DNA of 64,000 nt from an uncultured Oscillospiraceae bacterium (GTDB taxonomy: Bacteria; Bacillota; Clostridia; Oscillospirales; Oscillospiraceae), in contig CAKUBI010000002.1 of the NCBI GenBank assembly GCA_934636865.1, positions 1 through 64,000 of the forward strand, read 5' to 3'. Both the position numbers and the translations under genes were made by a program. Numbering within the stretch: position 1 is the first letter of the stretch; each line of letters begins with the position of its first letter. A model generated the notes under the pieces. That model had not been told where the DNA came from. It saw nothing but the letters and a program-made list of their open reading frames with translations, and did no database searches. This document shows, piece by piece, positions 8,352 to 17,157 of this stretch.

Positions 8352-11300
8352 ACAGCAGGCGGCGGTGGACAGCCGGGGACGCAGTCTGCTCGTCTCCGCG
8401 GCGGCGGGCTCGGGCAAAACGAAGGTGCTCGTCGAGCGGCTCTTTTCCTATGTGGAGCGCGAGGGCGCGAACCTCGACGATTTTCTCATCATCACCTATA
8501 CCCGCGCGGCGGCGAGCGAGCTGCGCGGCAAGATCGCCAAGGCGCTCGCCGAGCGCATGGAGCGCGACCCCGGCAATGAGCATCTGCGCCGCCAGATGCT
8601 GCGCGTCTACCGTGCGGACATCAAAACGGTGGACGCCTTCTGCACGGCGCTTCTGCGCGAGAACTGCCACCTGCTCGGCGAGGACGCGCGCGGCCACACC
8701 CTGCGCCCGGACTTCCGCGTGCTGGACGAAAGCGACGCGCAGACGCTGCGCGAGCGCGTGCTCGCGCGCACGCTGGACGATTTCTACGATCGTCTGATGC
8801 CGGGCGGCACGCTGCTTTCCGACACGCTCGGCGCGGGCCGGGACGACAGCGCGCTCGAAGCGCTGGTGCTCGAGCTGCATGCAAAGCTGCAGGCCCAGCC
8901 GTATGAGGACAAATGGCTGGATGCGCAGCGCGCGCTGTGGAGCGCCGTGCCGGAAAAAATCGAGGACACGGCCTACGGCAGGATATTGCTGCGCGAGGTG
9001 CAGCGCAAGGCACGCCACTGGCGGCGGCTGCTTGCCGCCGCGGCGCAGGAGATGACCGCCTGCGATGCGCTGAACCAGAAGTACGCGCCCGCGTTTCTCG
9101 ACGTTTCCTATCAGCTTGAAGTGCTGGAAGCCAAGGCGGACGCGGGCTGGGACGAAGCGCGCGGCGTGAACGTCGCGTTCCCGCGCCTTGCCGCCGTGAA
9201 GGACAGCGACGGCGGCGAGCTCAAAGCACGCATGAAGAGCCTGTGGGACAGCTGCAAATCGGCGGTCAGGGGCTTTGACGGGATCTTTGCCGCCTCGTCT
9301 GCGGAGGCGGCGGAGGATCTGCGCGCGATGGCCCCGGCGATGCTCGCGCTCATCGACCTGACGGCGGACTTCTCCCGCCGCTACGGCGAGGAAAAGCGCC
9401 GCCGCAACGCGGCGGACTTTTCCGACCAGGAGCACGATGCCATCCGCCTGCTCATCGGCGAAAACGGCGCGCCGACGGACCTTGCCAGGACCGTCGGCAC
9501 CCGTTACCGCGAGATCATGGTGGACGAATATCAGGATACTAACGAGGTGCAGAACCGCATCTTTGACGCGATCTCCTGTAAAGGAGAAAACCTGTTCACC
9601 GTCGGCGACGTGAAGCAGAGCATCTACCGCTTCCGTCTGGCTGACCCGCGCATCTTTTTGCAGCACTACAACACCTGGCCGCCGCTGGAGCGGGCGGGGG
9701 AGCATGAGAGCGCGAAGCTGCTGCTCTCGCGCAATTTCCGTTCGCGCAAAGAGGTGCTGGAAGCGACAAATTTCGTCTTTTCCAACGTGCTTTCCGAAGA
9801 AATGGGCGAGCTTGACTACGGCGAGGACGAGATGCTGCGCCCCGGCGCGCAGTATCCGGAGTCAAGCCGCTGCGGCGCGGAGCTTCACCTGCTGGACGTT
9901 CCCACGCAGAGCGGCGGACAGCGCGTGCGCGCGAGCGAGGCGGAGGCTGCTTTCGTGGCGGACTACATCCACGATCTGCTGTCAAGCGATTTTACTGTAC
10001 AGGATGACAGGACGCGCGAGATGCGCCCCGTGCGCGAGGAGGACATCGTGATCCTCATGCGCTCGCCGAGCACGCGTCTTGCCGACTACCGCCGCGCGCT
10101 GGAAGCACGCTTGCTGCGCTGCGACGCGGACGCAGGCGGGGACTTTTTCGCCGCGACGGAGATCGCGGTGCTCTTCGCGCTTTTGCAGATCATCGACAAT
10201 CCGCGCCAGGACGTGCCGCTGCTGTCCGTGCTGCGCTCGCCGCTGTTCGGCTTCACCGCCGACGAACTGGCGGCGATCCGCGCGGGGAAGAAAACAGGCG
10301 ACTTCTACGATGCGCTGCTGCTGGATGGGAGCGAAAAGACGGCGGCCTTTCTTGAAACGCTGCGCGCCCTGCGCGAAAAGGCCGCGTCGCTGCGCGTGCG
10401 CGAGCTGCTGGATGAGATCTACCGGCGGCTGCATGTGCTGGCCGTTTTCGGCGCGATGGACGGCGGCGCGGCGCGCAAGGAAAACCTGCTCGCCTTTCTG
10501 GACCTGAGCGAGAGCTATGAGCGCGCGGGGCACCGGGGGCTTTTCTCCTTCGTCAGCACCCTGCGCGAGCAGCTGGCGAACGGCGAAGCAGCCGCGCCGC
10601 AGGTGGACCACGCGGGCGGCGGCGTGCGCATCATGTCGATCCACAAGTCGAAGGGCCTTGAATTCCCGGTGGTGATCCTCGCGGATCTTGCGCGGCGCTT
10701 CAGCAACATGGACTTTCAGACCTCGGTGCTGGTGCACCCGCAGCTGGGGCTTGGCCCAGTGTGCGTGGACATAAAGCGGCGCATCCAGTATCCGACGTGC
10801 GCGCGGCAGGCCATCGAGCGCACACTGCGCCGCGAAGCGAAGGCCGAGGAGCTGCGCGTGCTCTACGTTGCGATGACGCGTGCAAAGGAAAAGCTCGTCA
10901 TGGTCCACACGCAGGCGAACGCACGCAGCCGCATTTCCGACCTGATGGCCGTGAGCGCGTGCCCCGTGCTGCCCGAAGCGGTGGACGAGGGCAGGTGCAT
11001 GGGCGACTGGATCCTGCTGCCGCTTCTGCAGCGCAGCGAGGCCTTTGCCCTGCGCGCGCTCGCTGGGCAGAGCGGCACGGGCCGCGTCTTTGCGGATGAA
11101 GCGCCGTGGATCGTGCGCGTGCACGGGGGCGAGGAGCTGACGGCCTCCGCTTCCGAAGAGGGGACAGAGACAGCGGAAGCGCCCTGTGCGCCGGAGCAGC
11201 CGGTCGATACCGCTGCGTTCGAGTTCGTCTATCCCTATCAGGCCGAAACGCTCCTGCCCGCCAAGCTCACCGCGACGCAGCTCAAGGGACGCGCGCTGGA

Positions 11301-11892
11301 CGAGGAGATCGCAGAAAACACCGTGCTGCCGCCGCGCCTGCGGAGCCTTGCAAAGCCCGGATTCCTCGCGGGGGAGAAAAAGCTCACCGGCGCGGAGCGC
11401 GGGACCGCCATCCATCTTGCGCTGCAATACCTTGACTTCAGCGCGGAGACGGACGAAGCGGGCGTGCGCGCGCAGATCGGGCGGATGCGCACGCAGCGCA
11501 AGCTGACGGACGAGCAGGCCGAAGCGGTGGACGTGCGCGCGCTCGTGCGATTTCTGCAGGGGCCGCTGGCCGCGCGCATCCGCGCGAGCGAAAGGGTCGA
11601 GCGGGAATACCGCTTCTCGCTGCTGCGGCCCGTGCGGGAGTTTGCGAACGCGGACTCGGACGACGAGGTGCTTTTGCAGGGCGTGGTGGACTGCTTTTTC
11701 GAGGAAAACGGCGCGCTCGTGGTCGTGGACTTCAAGACCGACCATGTGGCGGGCCCGGCGCTCTATGAGCGCGCCGAGCGCTACCGTCCCCAGCTCGAGG
11801 CCTACTCGATGGCGCTCTCCCACGTGACGGGAAAACCGGTGAGCGAAAAGATACTCTACTTCTTCGCCGCCGGCGAGGAAGTGCAGCTGTGA
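8329..11892 (+). CDS. addA: ATP-dependent helicase/nuclease AddAB, subunit A
   Basis: The UvrD/Rep-type motor and nuclease subunit of AddAB. 1187 residues. Superfamily 1 motifs appear in order: Walker A AAGSGKT (residues 25-31), DEAD-like MVDEYQDTNEVQN, VGDVKQSIYRFR, MSIHKSKGLEFPVVILADL and LRVLYVAMTRAKEKL. The C-terminal RecB-like nuclease shows LLQGVVDCFF and VVVDFKTDHV. The ATG overlaps the end of addB with an internal ribosome site (GAGAGGAGG). Both nuclease domains of the complex look intact. A long hairpin follows at 11898-11934. Confidence 0.97.
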   Translation: MAEKLTNEQQAAVDSRGRSLLVSAAAGSGKTKVLVERLFSYVEREGANLDDFLIITYTRAAASELRGKIAKALAERMERDPGNEHLRRQMLRVYRADIKTVDAFCTALLRENCHLLGEDARGHTLRPDFRVLDESDAQTLRERVLARTLDDFYDRLMPGGTLLSDTLGAGRDDSALEALVLELHAKLQAQPYEDKWLDAQRALWSAVPEKIEDTAYGRILLREVQRKARHWRRLLAAAAQEMTACDALNQKYAPAFLDVSYQLEVLEAKADAGWDEARGVNVAFPRLAAVKDSDGGELKARMKSLWDSCKSAVRGFDGIFAASSAEAAEDLRAMAPAMLALIDLTADFSRRYGEEKRRRNAADFSDQEHDAIRLLIGENGAPTDLARTVGTRYREIMVDEYQDTNEVQNRIFDAISCKGENLFTVGDVKQSIYRFRLADPRIFLQHYNTWPPLERAGEHESAKLLLSRNFRSRKEVLEATNFVFSNVLSEEMGELDYGEDEMLRPGAQYPESSRCGAELHLLDVPTQSGGQRVRASEAEAAFVADYIHDLLSSDFTVQDDRTREMRPVREEDIVILMRSPSTRLADYRRALEARLLRCDADAGGDFFAATEIAVLFALLQIIDNPRQDVPLLSVLRSPLFGFTADELAAIRAGKKTGDFYDALLLDGSEKTAAFLETLRALREKAASLRVRELLDEIYRRLHVLAVFGAMDGGAARKENLLAFLDLSESYERAGHRGLFSFVSTLREQLANGEAAAPQVDHAGGGVRIMSIHKSKGLEFPVVILADLARRFSNMDFQTSVLVHPQLGLGPVCVDIKRRIQYPTCARQAIERTLRREAKAEELRVLYVAMTRAKEKLVMVHTQANARSRISDLMAVSACPVLPEAVDEGRCMGDWILLPLLQRSEAFALRALAGQSGTGRVFADEAPWIVRVHGGEELTASASEEGTETAEAPCAPEQPVDTAAFEFVYPYQAETLLPAKLTATQLKGRALDEEIAENTVLPPRLRSLAKPGFLAGEKKLTGAERGTAIHLALQYLDFSAETDEAGVRAQIGRMRTQRKLTDEQAEAVDVRALVRFLQGPLAARIRASERVEREYRFSLLRPVREFANADSDDEVLLQGVVDCFFEENGALVVVDFKTDHVAGPALYERAERYRPQLEAYSMALSHVTGKPVSEKILYFFAAGEEVQL

Positions 11893-11897
11893 AAGAA

Positions 11898-11934
11898 CGC
11901 CCCGGACATCCGTGATTTTCGGATGTCCGGGGCG
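11898..11934. terminator. Long GC-rich hairpin between addA and azlD
   Basis: CGCCCCGGACATCCG and CGGATGTCCGGGGCG form a perfect 15-bp stem with a 7-base loop, between convergent genes. The flanking T tracts are weak (TGTAAATT on the plus side, GTTCTTT on the minus side), so it may be only a partial terminator. Confidence 0.6.
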
Positions 11935-11957
11935 CTGTAAATTAAAAAGTGAAAAGC

Positions 11958-12260
11958 TTATACGAGGAAAAATTCCAGCACGAAGACCGTCGCGCAGCAG
12001 AGCAGCGAGACGGGGAACAGCCCCAGCCCGCACCACGCGCTGACGATGCCGACCGCCATCGCCGCCGCGCCCGCGATGGGCGACTGCGTGACCGTCATGA
12101 TGGCGGGGAAGGTCATCACCGCGAGCGTCACATACGGCACATAGTAGAGGAACGAGCGGAGAAATTGATTGCGGATGGGCTTGCGGATGAGCGTGAGCGG
12201 CAGGACGCGGATGAGATACGTCGTGAGCGCCATGACGAAAAGATAGAGATACGTTTTCAT
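11958..12260 (-). CDS. azlD: AzlD family branched-chain amino acid exporter subunit
   Basis: A 100-residue integral membrane protein with four hydrophobic segments. It is the small partner of AzlC in export of branched-chain amino acids and analogues. The family pattern ALTTYLIRVLPLTLIRKPI at the N-terminus and YVPYVTLAVMTFP are visible. Its ATG overlaps the azlC stop by four bases (ATGA), so translation is coupled. The last gene of a two-gene operon. Confidence 0.92.
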   Translation of the reverse strand: MKTYLYLFVMALTTYLIRVLPLTLIRKPIRNQFLRSFLYYVPYVTLAVMTFPAIMTVTQSPIAGAAAMAVGIVSAWCGLGLFPVSLLCCATVFVLEFFLV

Positions 12261-12967
12261 GCGACGAGATCATCCTCCTTATGGGGAAACAGAATGGCTG
12301 CGGCGGCGGAAAGCACGACCGTCAGGATGAGGATGCGCATGCCCTCGGAAAGACCGCGCATGAGCGGCAGGACGCTTGCGAGCCATCCGCAGAAAAAGCT
12401 CACGGCGATGCAGCCGAGCACGATGCGGTTCTGCTTGCCGACGGGGATGATGATGGCGAGGAACATGCCGAAGAGCATGACCGAAAAGCCGCTCACAGCC
12501 CAGACGGGCATGAGATTGCCCATCAGAACACCGAGCACCGTGCCGATGCTCCAGCCCGGAATGGCGGCGCACATCGCGCCGATGTAATACCACACGTCAA
12601 GGTACCCCGGCTGCGCGATGGCAAGGCCGAAGAGCTCGTCGGTCAGGTCGTAGCCGATGATGAGACGGTAGATGAGCGGCGTATCCGGCGCAAGGCGCTG
12701 GCTGAGCGCACAGCTCATGAGAAGGTAGCGCGCGTTGACCACCAGCATCATCACCGCCATGGCGATGAGGCCGGAGTCGGACGCGATGATGGTGATGCCG
12801 CCGTACTCGCCGGACGAGGCGTTGTTGAGAAAGCTTAAAAGAAAGCCCTGAAAGACATTCAGGTGCGCGCTGTGCGCGCTGATACCGATGCCGAAGCTGA
12901 CGGCGAAGTACCCCAGAGCGATGGGGACGCCGTCGCGCAGGCCGCGCAGAAAGACATTTTTAGACAT
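12257..12967 (-). CDS. azlC: AzlC family branched-chain amino acid permease
   Basis: A 236-residue polytopic membrane protein, the large subunit of the AzlCD exporter. The N-terminal GLRDGVPIALGYFAVSFGIG and the central LLVNARYLLMSCALSQRL-like region (MVVNARYLLMSCALS) are family signatures. The start ATG has GAGAGG eight bases upstream. Transcribed from a promoter at 13014-13042 that overlaps a divergent promoter. Confidence 0.93.
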   Translation of the reverse strand: MSKNVFLRGLRDGVPIALGYFAVSFGIGISAHSAHLNVFQGFLLSFLNNASSGEYGGITIIASDSGLIAMAVMMLVVNARYLLMSCALSQRLAPDTPLIYRLIIGYDLTDELFGLAIAQPGYLDVWYYIGAMCAAIPGWSIGTVLGVLMGNLMPVWAVSGFSVMLFGMFLAIIIPVGKQNRIVLGCIAVSFFCGWLASVLPLMRGLSEGMRILILTVVLSAAAAILFPHKEDDLVA

Positions 12968-13013
12968 GCGGGTTTCCTCTCTTTACCGATCGGGCGCAGA
13001 CGCGCCAAACACC

Positions 13014-13042
13014 ATTATACGTCGGAGATTGACAGAAGTAAA
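13014..13042 (-). promoter_or_regulatory. Promoter of azlCD
   Basis: On the minus strand, -35 TTTACT (13042-13037), a 17-bp spacer and a perfect -10 TATAAT (13019-13014). It overlaps the divergent plus-strand promoter at 13029-13057, so the two probably compete. Confidence 0.7.
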
Positions 13043-13057
13043 GAGAGTGAGTATCAT
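13029..13057 (+). promoter_or_regulatory. Promoter of the deleted GNAT gene
   Basis: A perfect -35 TTGACA (13029-13034), a 17-bp spacer and -10 TATCAT (13052-13057). It lies 42 bases before the ATG of the shortened acetyltransferase gene. Confidence 0.75.
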
Positions 13058-13099
13058 AAAAATATTCAACATCATCATCGAAACGCGGTGGAGGAAGAT

Positions 13100-13318
13100 A
13101 TGGAGCTGAAGGTCAAGCGCCGCTGCGGGCTGGGAACGAAGATCGTTTCCGCGGGCCTTCGCGCCGCGCAGGAGCGCTGCGGCGCGAAGAGCGTGCGCAT
13201 CGAGGCGCAGACCTACGCGCGAAAGCTCTATGAGGACCTGGGCTTCGAGCAGACGAGCGAGGAGTTTTTGGAGGACGGTATCCCGCACATCGGGATGCTC
13301 TGGCGGAAAAAGACGTAA
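13100..13318 (+). pseudogene. ElaA-like GNAT acetyltransferase with internal deletion
   Basis: A 72-residue reading frame. The C-terminal 65 residues match the last half of ElaA-type N-acetyltransferases: LGTKIVSAGLRAAQERCGA, RIEAQTYARKLYEDLGF and the family-typical ending EEFLEDGIPHIGM. The first residues, MELKVKR, resemble a normal N-terminus of such proteins, and a good ribosome site (GGAGGAAG) and promoter are kept. The middle (roughly 75 residues, with the first half of the acetyl-CoA fold) is missing. It looks like an in-frame internal deletion that left an expressed but probably inactive product. Comparison is from memory of the family. Confidence 0.7.
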
Positions 13319-13345
13319 ATTTATCGAAACGGCAGAAAATTTCTC

Positions 13346-13374
13346 TTGCAATTTGGTAAAAAGCGTGATATCAT
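13346..13374 (+). promoter_or_regulatory. Promoter of rpmE
   Basis: -35 TTGCAA (13346-13351), a 17-bp spacer, -10 TATCAT (13369-13374). Confidence 0.75.
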
Positions 13375-13429
13375 CCTATATGGCTTTTTTGGAAAGCACA
13401 TTTGGATCGGAAAGAGGTGAACACGAGCA

Positions 13430-13630
13430 ATGAAGGAAGGAATCCATCCCAATTATCAGCAGACTACTATTACTTGCGCCTGCGGTAATGTGATTGAGAC
13501 AGGTTCTACCAAGCAGAATATCAAGGTAGAAGTGTGCTCTAAGTGTCACCCCTTCTTCACTGGTAAGCAGAAGCTGGTCGATACCGGCGGCCGCGTTGCC
13601 AAGTTCAACAAGAAGTTCGGCCTGAACTAA
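13430..13630 (+). CDS. rpmE: 50S ribosomal protein L31
   Basis: A 66-residue ribosomal protein of the zinc-binding (C+) type. The four metal ligands are present as CAC near residue 16 and CSKC near residue 36. The N-terminal [10 protein letters not shown] and the [21 protein letters not shown] segment are diagnostic. L31 bridges the large and small subunits. Having the C+ form suggests a zinc-independent paralogue may exist elsewhere. Single gene with its own promoter and a strong terminator. Ribosome site AAAGAGGTG precedes the ATG. Confidence 0.97.
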   Translation: MKEGIHPNYQQTTITCACGNVIETGSTKQNIKVEVCSKCHPFFTGKQKLVDTGGRVAKFNKKFGLN

Positions 13631-13640
13631 GCTCAATCAT

Positions 13641-13676
13641 AAAAGCAGCTCTGCTACAGCAGAGCTGCTTTTTCTT
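13641..13676 (+). terminator. Terminator of rpmE
   Basis: AAAAGCAGCTCTGCT and AGCAGAGCTGCTTTTT pair around a short loop, followed by T-rich sequence. Confidence 0.9.
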
Positions 13677-13694
13677 TATGTCCCGAAGGACCGC

Positions 13695-15053
13695 TCAGCC
13701 CTGCCCGGCGGGAGATTCGACGAGGAAGGGGAGCGGGTCGCCGACGCTTTGGTCGAGGTAGTTGATCTCCTCATAGCTGTTTCCGTTTGCGGCGGCGCGC
13801 ACCTGAAAGAGCCGGGCACGCAGCGTGGTGTCATCCGCGAGGTTGATCACGAGCTCGCAGACGAGCGGCGTCGCCCCGAGCGGGAGCGTGAAAGCTTCCA
13901 GCTCGCTGCCTGAGGCATAGGCGAGGTCATAGTACGTCACGCCTTCTATGACGGATGCGCCCACGGCTTCGGCGCTGTCATCGCCGACATAGGTGACGGC
14001 GCTGCCGTCGCTGTAGGACGCTTCGAGCGGCACGCGCTTGAGCAGCTGATTCGCACGCTTGTATTCAAGGCGGGCACTGCTGATAGGCGCGCTGGACAGC
14101 GCGCCGAGCGAGATGGTGCCGAGCGGGGCGCCGGCATTGCCCGGCGTGAACCGGTACTGCCATTCGCTGCCGGCCTGACGCTCGTAGGAGATGGGGGCGA
14201 GAAAGCTTTTGAGCTGCGGCTGATACTGGGATTTGAGATCGCAGATCGTGTCGAGCTCCTGCGACTGCGTCTCGCCGTTCGTTGTGAAATTGACGCTGAC
14301 GCCGAACTCGTCGCTCAGCGCGACCGTCACCTCGCCGCGCAGGTAGCCGAGACTGTCCGGCGTGAGCGGCAGGCGATAGGTCTTTCGGTTACTGTCCAGC
14401 GGCGAGGAATTGCCGTGGTCGATCAAAAGAATGCTGACGGCCGTATCCTCGCTGATCGACTTGGGCAAAAGCGAAAAGGCGAGCGTGCACTCCTGCTTTT
14501 GAAGGTCGATGCTTGACGCTTCGCAGCTGTACTGCGCGATCAGGCTCGACTCGCGGTCTAAAATGTCGGAGACATTGCTGCTGATGCCAGCGATCTGATT
14601 CGAGAGATTGCTCTGCACGTTGTAGAGCTGGTTTCGGAGGTCGTTGACCTGCGAGCTGAGGGCATTAATGCGGTTGTTATAATGTACGCCCACGGCGATG
14701 AGCACGGCAAGCGCGGCGGCCGCGCCGCCGATGGCGCGCTTGTGCTGCGCGCAGAGCGCGCGAAGGTCCGGCTTCTGCGCCGGGGGTGCGTCGGCCTCGG
14801 GCTGGGCGGGCGCTCCGGCGGGAGCCTCGGGCGCGCGCTCGTCCTCCGGCTTCGCGTGCTCCAGACTGAGCAGCGCATCGACCGACACGCCGTAAAGCCG
14901 GGAGAGCTCGATGAGCTTTGCAAGCTCCGGCTGCGTGGAGCCGTTCTCCCATTTGCTGACGGCCTGACGTGAAACGCCGAGCTTTTCGGCAAGCTCCTCC
15001 TGCGACATGCCGCTTGCGCGGCGCAGCTCGTAGAGCTTTTCATATAGTTCCAT
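13695..15053 (-). CDS. Membrane-anchored XRE-type HTH protein with large extracytoplasmic domain
   Basis: 452 residues. An HTH_XRE domain occupies residues 1-62 ([20 protein letters not shown] is the recognition-helix region). A Pro/Ala linker follows (67-95), then one transmembrane helix (about 108-125), a coiled-coil stretch rich in Asn/Gln/Leu (127-175) and about 275 residues outside the membrane, beta-rich and unfamiliar to me. The layout suggests a one-component regulator that senses something at the cell surface. The start is set by AAGGAGG. A 13-bp palindrome upstream (15160-15172) is a candidate operator. No partner gene is adjacent on the same strand. Confidence 0.8.
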   Translation of the reverse strand: MELYEKLYELRRASGMSQEELAEKLGVSRQAVSKWENGSTQPELAKLIELSRLYGVSVDALLSLEHAKPEDERAPEAPAGAPAQPEADAPPAQKPDLRALCAQHKRAIGGAAAALAVLIAVGVHYNNRINALSSQVNDLRNQLYNVQSNLSNQIAGISSNVSDILDRESSLIAQYSCEASSIDLQKQECTLAFSLLPKSISEDTAVSILLIDHGNSSPLDSNRKTYRLPLTPDSLGYLRGEVTVALSDEFGVSVNFTTNGETQSQELDTICDLKSQYQPQLKSFLAPISYERQAGSEWQYRFTPGNAGAPLGTISLGALSSAPISSARLEYKRANQLLKRVPLEASYSDGSAVTYVGDDSAEAVGASVIEGVTYYDLAYASGSELEAFTLPLGATPLVCELVINLADDTTLRARLFQVRAAANGNSYEEINYLDQSVGDPLPFLVESPAGQG

Positions 15054-15159
15054 GAAGGGGGCCTCCTTTGGGGAAAGTGGACGCCGTGCACTGCGTCCTG
15101 CGGGAAAAGCATAGCAGGAAAACGGCGGAAAACGCCACCAACCGGGCGTTTCTTTTTGT

Positions 15160-15172
15160 CAACCTGAGGTTG
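15160..15172. promoter_or_regulatory. Candidate operator of the HTH protein
   Basis: CAACCTGAGGTTG is a perfect palindrome (6-1-6), typical in size for an XRE repressor site. It overlaps a TTGACA hexamer on the minus strand, about 110 bases before the HTH gene start. No good -10 follows that hexamer, so the true promoter is uncertain. Confidence 0.4.
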
Positions 15173-15304
15173 CGCCCGCCTTATTTTCGCATGAAGGGGC
15201 GCGAAATGTCAATGGAAAGCGTTTTTGCCTTTTCTTTTGGCGGAGAATACACTATAATAAATCTGATTCGTACAGCGCCCCGCGGGGCGCGATAAGGAGT
15301 ATCT

Positions 15305-16612
15305 ATGGAAGGATTGAAAGAAAATACCGCGCCGCGCGACAAGGCGATCTTAGTCGGCCTTTCCTCGCCGCGGCTCGATCAAAAGGAGAACGCCGACGAG
15401 GAGAGTCTGGAGGAGCTCGGCGCGCTCGTCGAAACGGCGGGCGGTGTGAGCGTCGGCGTCGTTTTGCAGACGCTGCCTGCGCCGAACCCGCGCACCTTCA
15501 TCGGCGAGGGCAAGGTCGCCGAGATCCGCGAGCTCGTCAAGTCGCAGGAGGCGACGATGGTCATCTTTGATAACGACCTCTCGCCCTCGCAGATGCGCGT
15601 TCTGAGCGAGGAACTCGGCGTGCAGGTGCTCGACCGCAGCGGACTGATCCTCGATATCTTCGCCCAGCGGGCCAAGACGAAGGAGGGCCGCCTTCAGGTG
15701 GAGCTTGCGCAGTATCAGTACCTGCTGCCGCGCCTGATCGGCATGTGGACGCATCTGGAGCGTCAGGCGGGCACGTCGGGCGCGGGGCCCATCGGCTCGA
15801 AGGGCCCGGGCGAAACGCAGCTTGAAACCGACCGCCGCCACATCCACCGAAAGATCGACAAGCTCAAGGCCGACCTTGACGAGGTGCGCCGCGTGCGCGC
15901 CACGCAGCGCGACCGCCGCAGCAAGAATGAGATCCCCGTCGTCGCCATCGTCGGCTACACGAACGCGGGCAAATCGACGCTTCTCAACGCGCTGACCGGC
16001 GCGGGCATCCCCGCGAACAACCGGCTGTTCGACACGCTCGATACGACCACGCGCCTTCTCACGGTGTCCGACACGCTGGACGTCGTCATCTCCGACACGG
16101 TCGGCTTTATCCGAAAGCTGCCGCACCAGCTGATCGAGGCCTTCAAGGCGACGCTTGAGGAGCTTGAATACGCGGACCTTCTGCTGCATGTGATCGACAT
16201 TTCCGACCCGCACTGGCTCGAGCAGTCGCAGATCGTGGATGAGCTGATCGAGGAGCTCGGCGCGCAGCAGATCCCGTGCCTGCGCGTTTACAACAAGTCA
16301 GACCTCTATTTCGGCGACATCCGCCCGCACGGGGAGAACAGCGTCAACATCAGCGCCAAGACCGGCGAGGGCGTGGACGAGCTGCTCGCGCGCATCGATA
16401 AGCTGCTCGACAAGGGCACGCGCCGCGTGACAATCCACCTGCCCTACGACAAGGGCGGCGTTCTCGATATGCTCTACCGCGAAGCGAAGGTTGAATCCGT
16501 CGAGTACGGCGAGACGATCGACGTGATCGCCACCTGCGTGCCGCGCGTCATCGGCCAGATCAGGGACTATATCGAGGGCTATCAGGAGCCGAAGGAGGAC
16601 TGGGAGGAATGA
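15305..16612 (+). CDS. hflX: GTPase HflX
   Basis: A ribosome-associated GTPase that rescues stalled or damaged 70S ribosomes. 435 residues. The N-terminal HflX domain contains NPRTFIGEGKVAEI and ILDIFAQRAKTKEGRLQVEL. The middle glycine-rich GPGETQLETDRR region leads to the G domain: G1 GYTNAGKST near residue 217, G3 DTVGFI and G4 NKSD. A perfect TATAAT lies at 15253-15258, though no good -35 is seen. Its stop overlaps the next GNAT gene start (ATGA). Confidence 0.96.
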   Translation: MEGLKENTAPRDKAILVGLSSPRLDQKENADEESLEELGALVETAGGVSVGVVLQTLPAPNPRTFIGEGKVAEIRELVKSQEATMVIFDNDLSPSQMRVLSEELGVQVLDRSGLILDIFAQRAKTKEGRLQVELAQYQYLLPRLIGMWTHLERQAGTSGAGPIGSKGPGETQLETDRRHIHRKIDKLKADLDEVRRVRATQRDRRSKNEIPVVAIVGYTNAGKSTLLNALTGAGIPANNRLFDTLDTTTRLLTVSDTLDVVISDTVGFIRKLPHQLIEAFKATLEELEYADLLLHVIDISDPHWLEQSQIVDELIEELGAQQIPCLRVYNKSDLYFGDIRPHGENSVNISAKTGEGVDELLARIDKLLDKGTRRVTIHLPYDKGGVLDMLYREAKVESVEYGETIDVIATCVPRVIGQIRDYIEGYQEPKEDWEE

Positions 16613-17142
16613 CGTTTGAGACGACGCGCCTTCTCCTGCGTCCGTGGTGCGAGAGCGACGCGGAGAGCTGCTATCGCTACGCAAGCGACCCGCTCATCGG
16701 CCCCAGCGCGGGCTGGCCGGTGCACACAAGCGTCGAAAACTCCCGCGAGATCATCCAAACCGCCCTCTCGGAGCCGGACACGTTTGCAGTCATTTTGAAG
16801 GAACGGCCAGACGAGCCTGTCGGCTCCATCGGCGTGTTTCCGACGGAAGCGCCAGAAATCGGGAGTGAGCCGGAAATCGGCTATTGGATCGGCCGCCCGT
16901 TCTGGGGTCAGGGGCTTATCCCCGAAGCCGTGCGAGAGCTGCTGAGGTACTGCTTTGAGGATAAAGGCGCACAGCGGGTCTGGTGTTCGCACTATGCCGG
17001 CAATGAAAAGTCAAAGCGCGTGATCGAAAAGTGTGGCTTTTCTTATCAGCTGACCTGCGAGCGGACGACGCTTGTAGACGACGCGCCGCGCGAGACGCTT
17101 TTTTACGCCCAGACGAAAGAAACGTGGGAAAAGTCCCGCTGA
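16609..17142 (+). CDS. GNAT family N-acetyltransferase (RimJ/RimL type)
   Basis: 177 residues. The N-terminal TTRLLLRPWCESDAES is the usual beginning of the RimJ/RimL group. The acetyl-CoA motif appears as IGYWIGRPFWGQGLIPEAVR, and NEKSKRVIEKCGF is the motif B helix. Members acetylate ribosomal protein N-termini, small amines or antibiotics; the substrate here is unknown. The ATGA overlap with hflX indicates translational coupling. Confidence 0.88.
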   Translation: MTFETTRLLLRPWCESDAESCYRYASDPLIGPSAGWPVHTSVENSREIIQTALSEPDTFAVILKERPDEPVGSIGVFPTEAPEIGSEPEIGYWIGRPFWGQGLIPEAVRELLRYCFEDKGAQRVWCSHYAGNEKSKRVIEKCGFSYQLTCERTTLVDDAPRETLFYAQTKETWEKSR

Positions 17143-17157
17143 AAGGAATTTTGACCT

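Noticed and set aside
9982..12273. A 763-codon open frame on the minus strand
   Set aside because: Antisense to addA and crossing azlD in another frame; composition is that of a shadow frame.
12863..13099. N-terminal extension of the shortened acetyltransferase frame
   Set aside because: It is antisense to azlC and unlike any acetyltransferase; the ribosome site supports the ATG at 13100.
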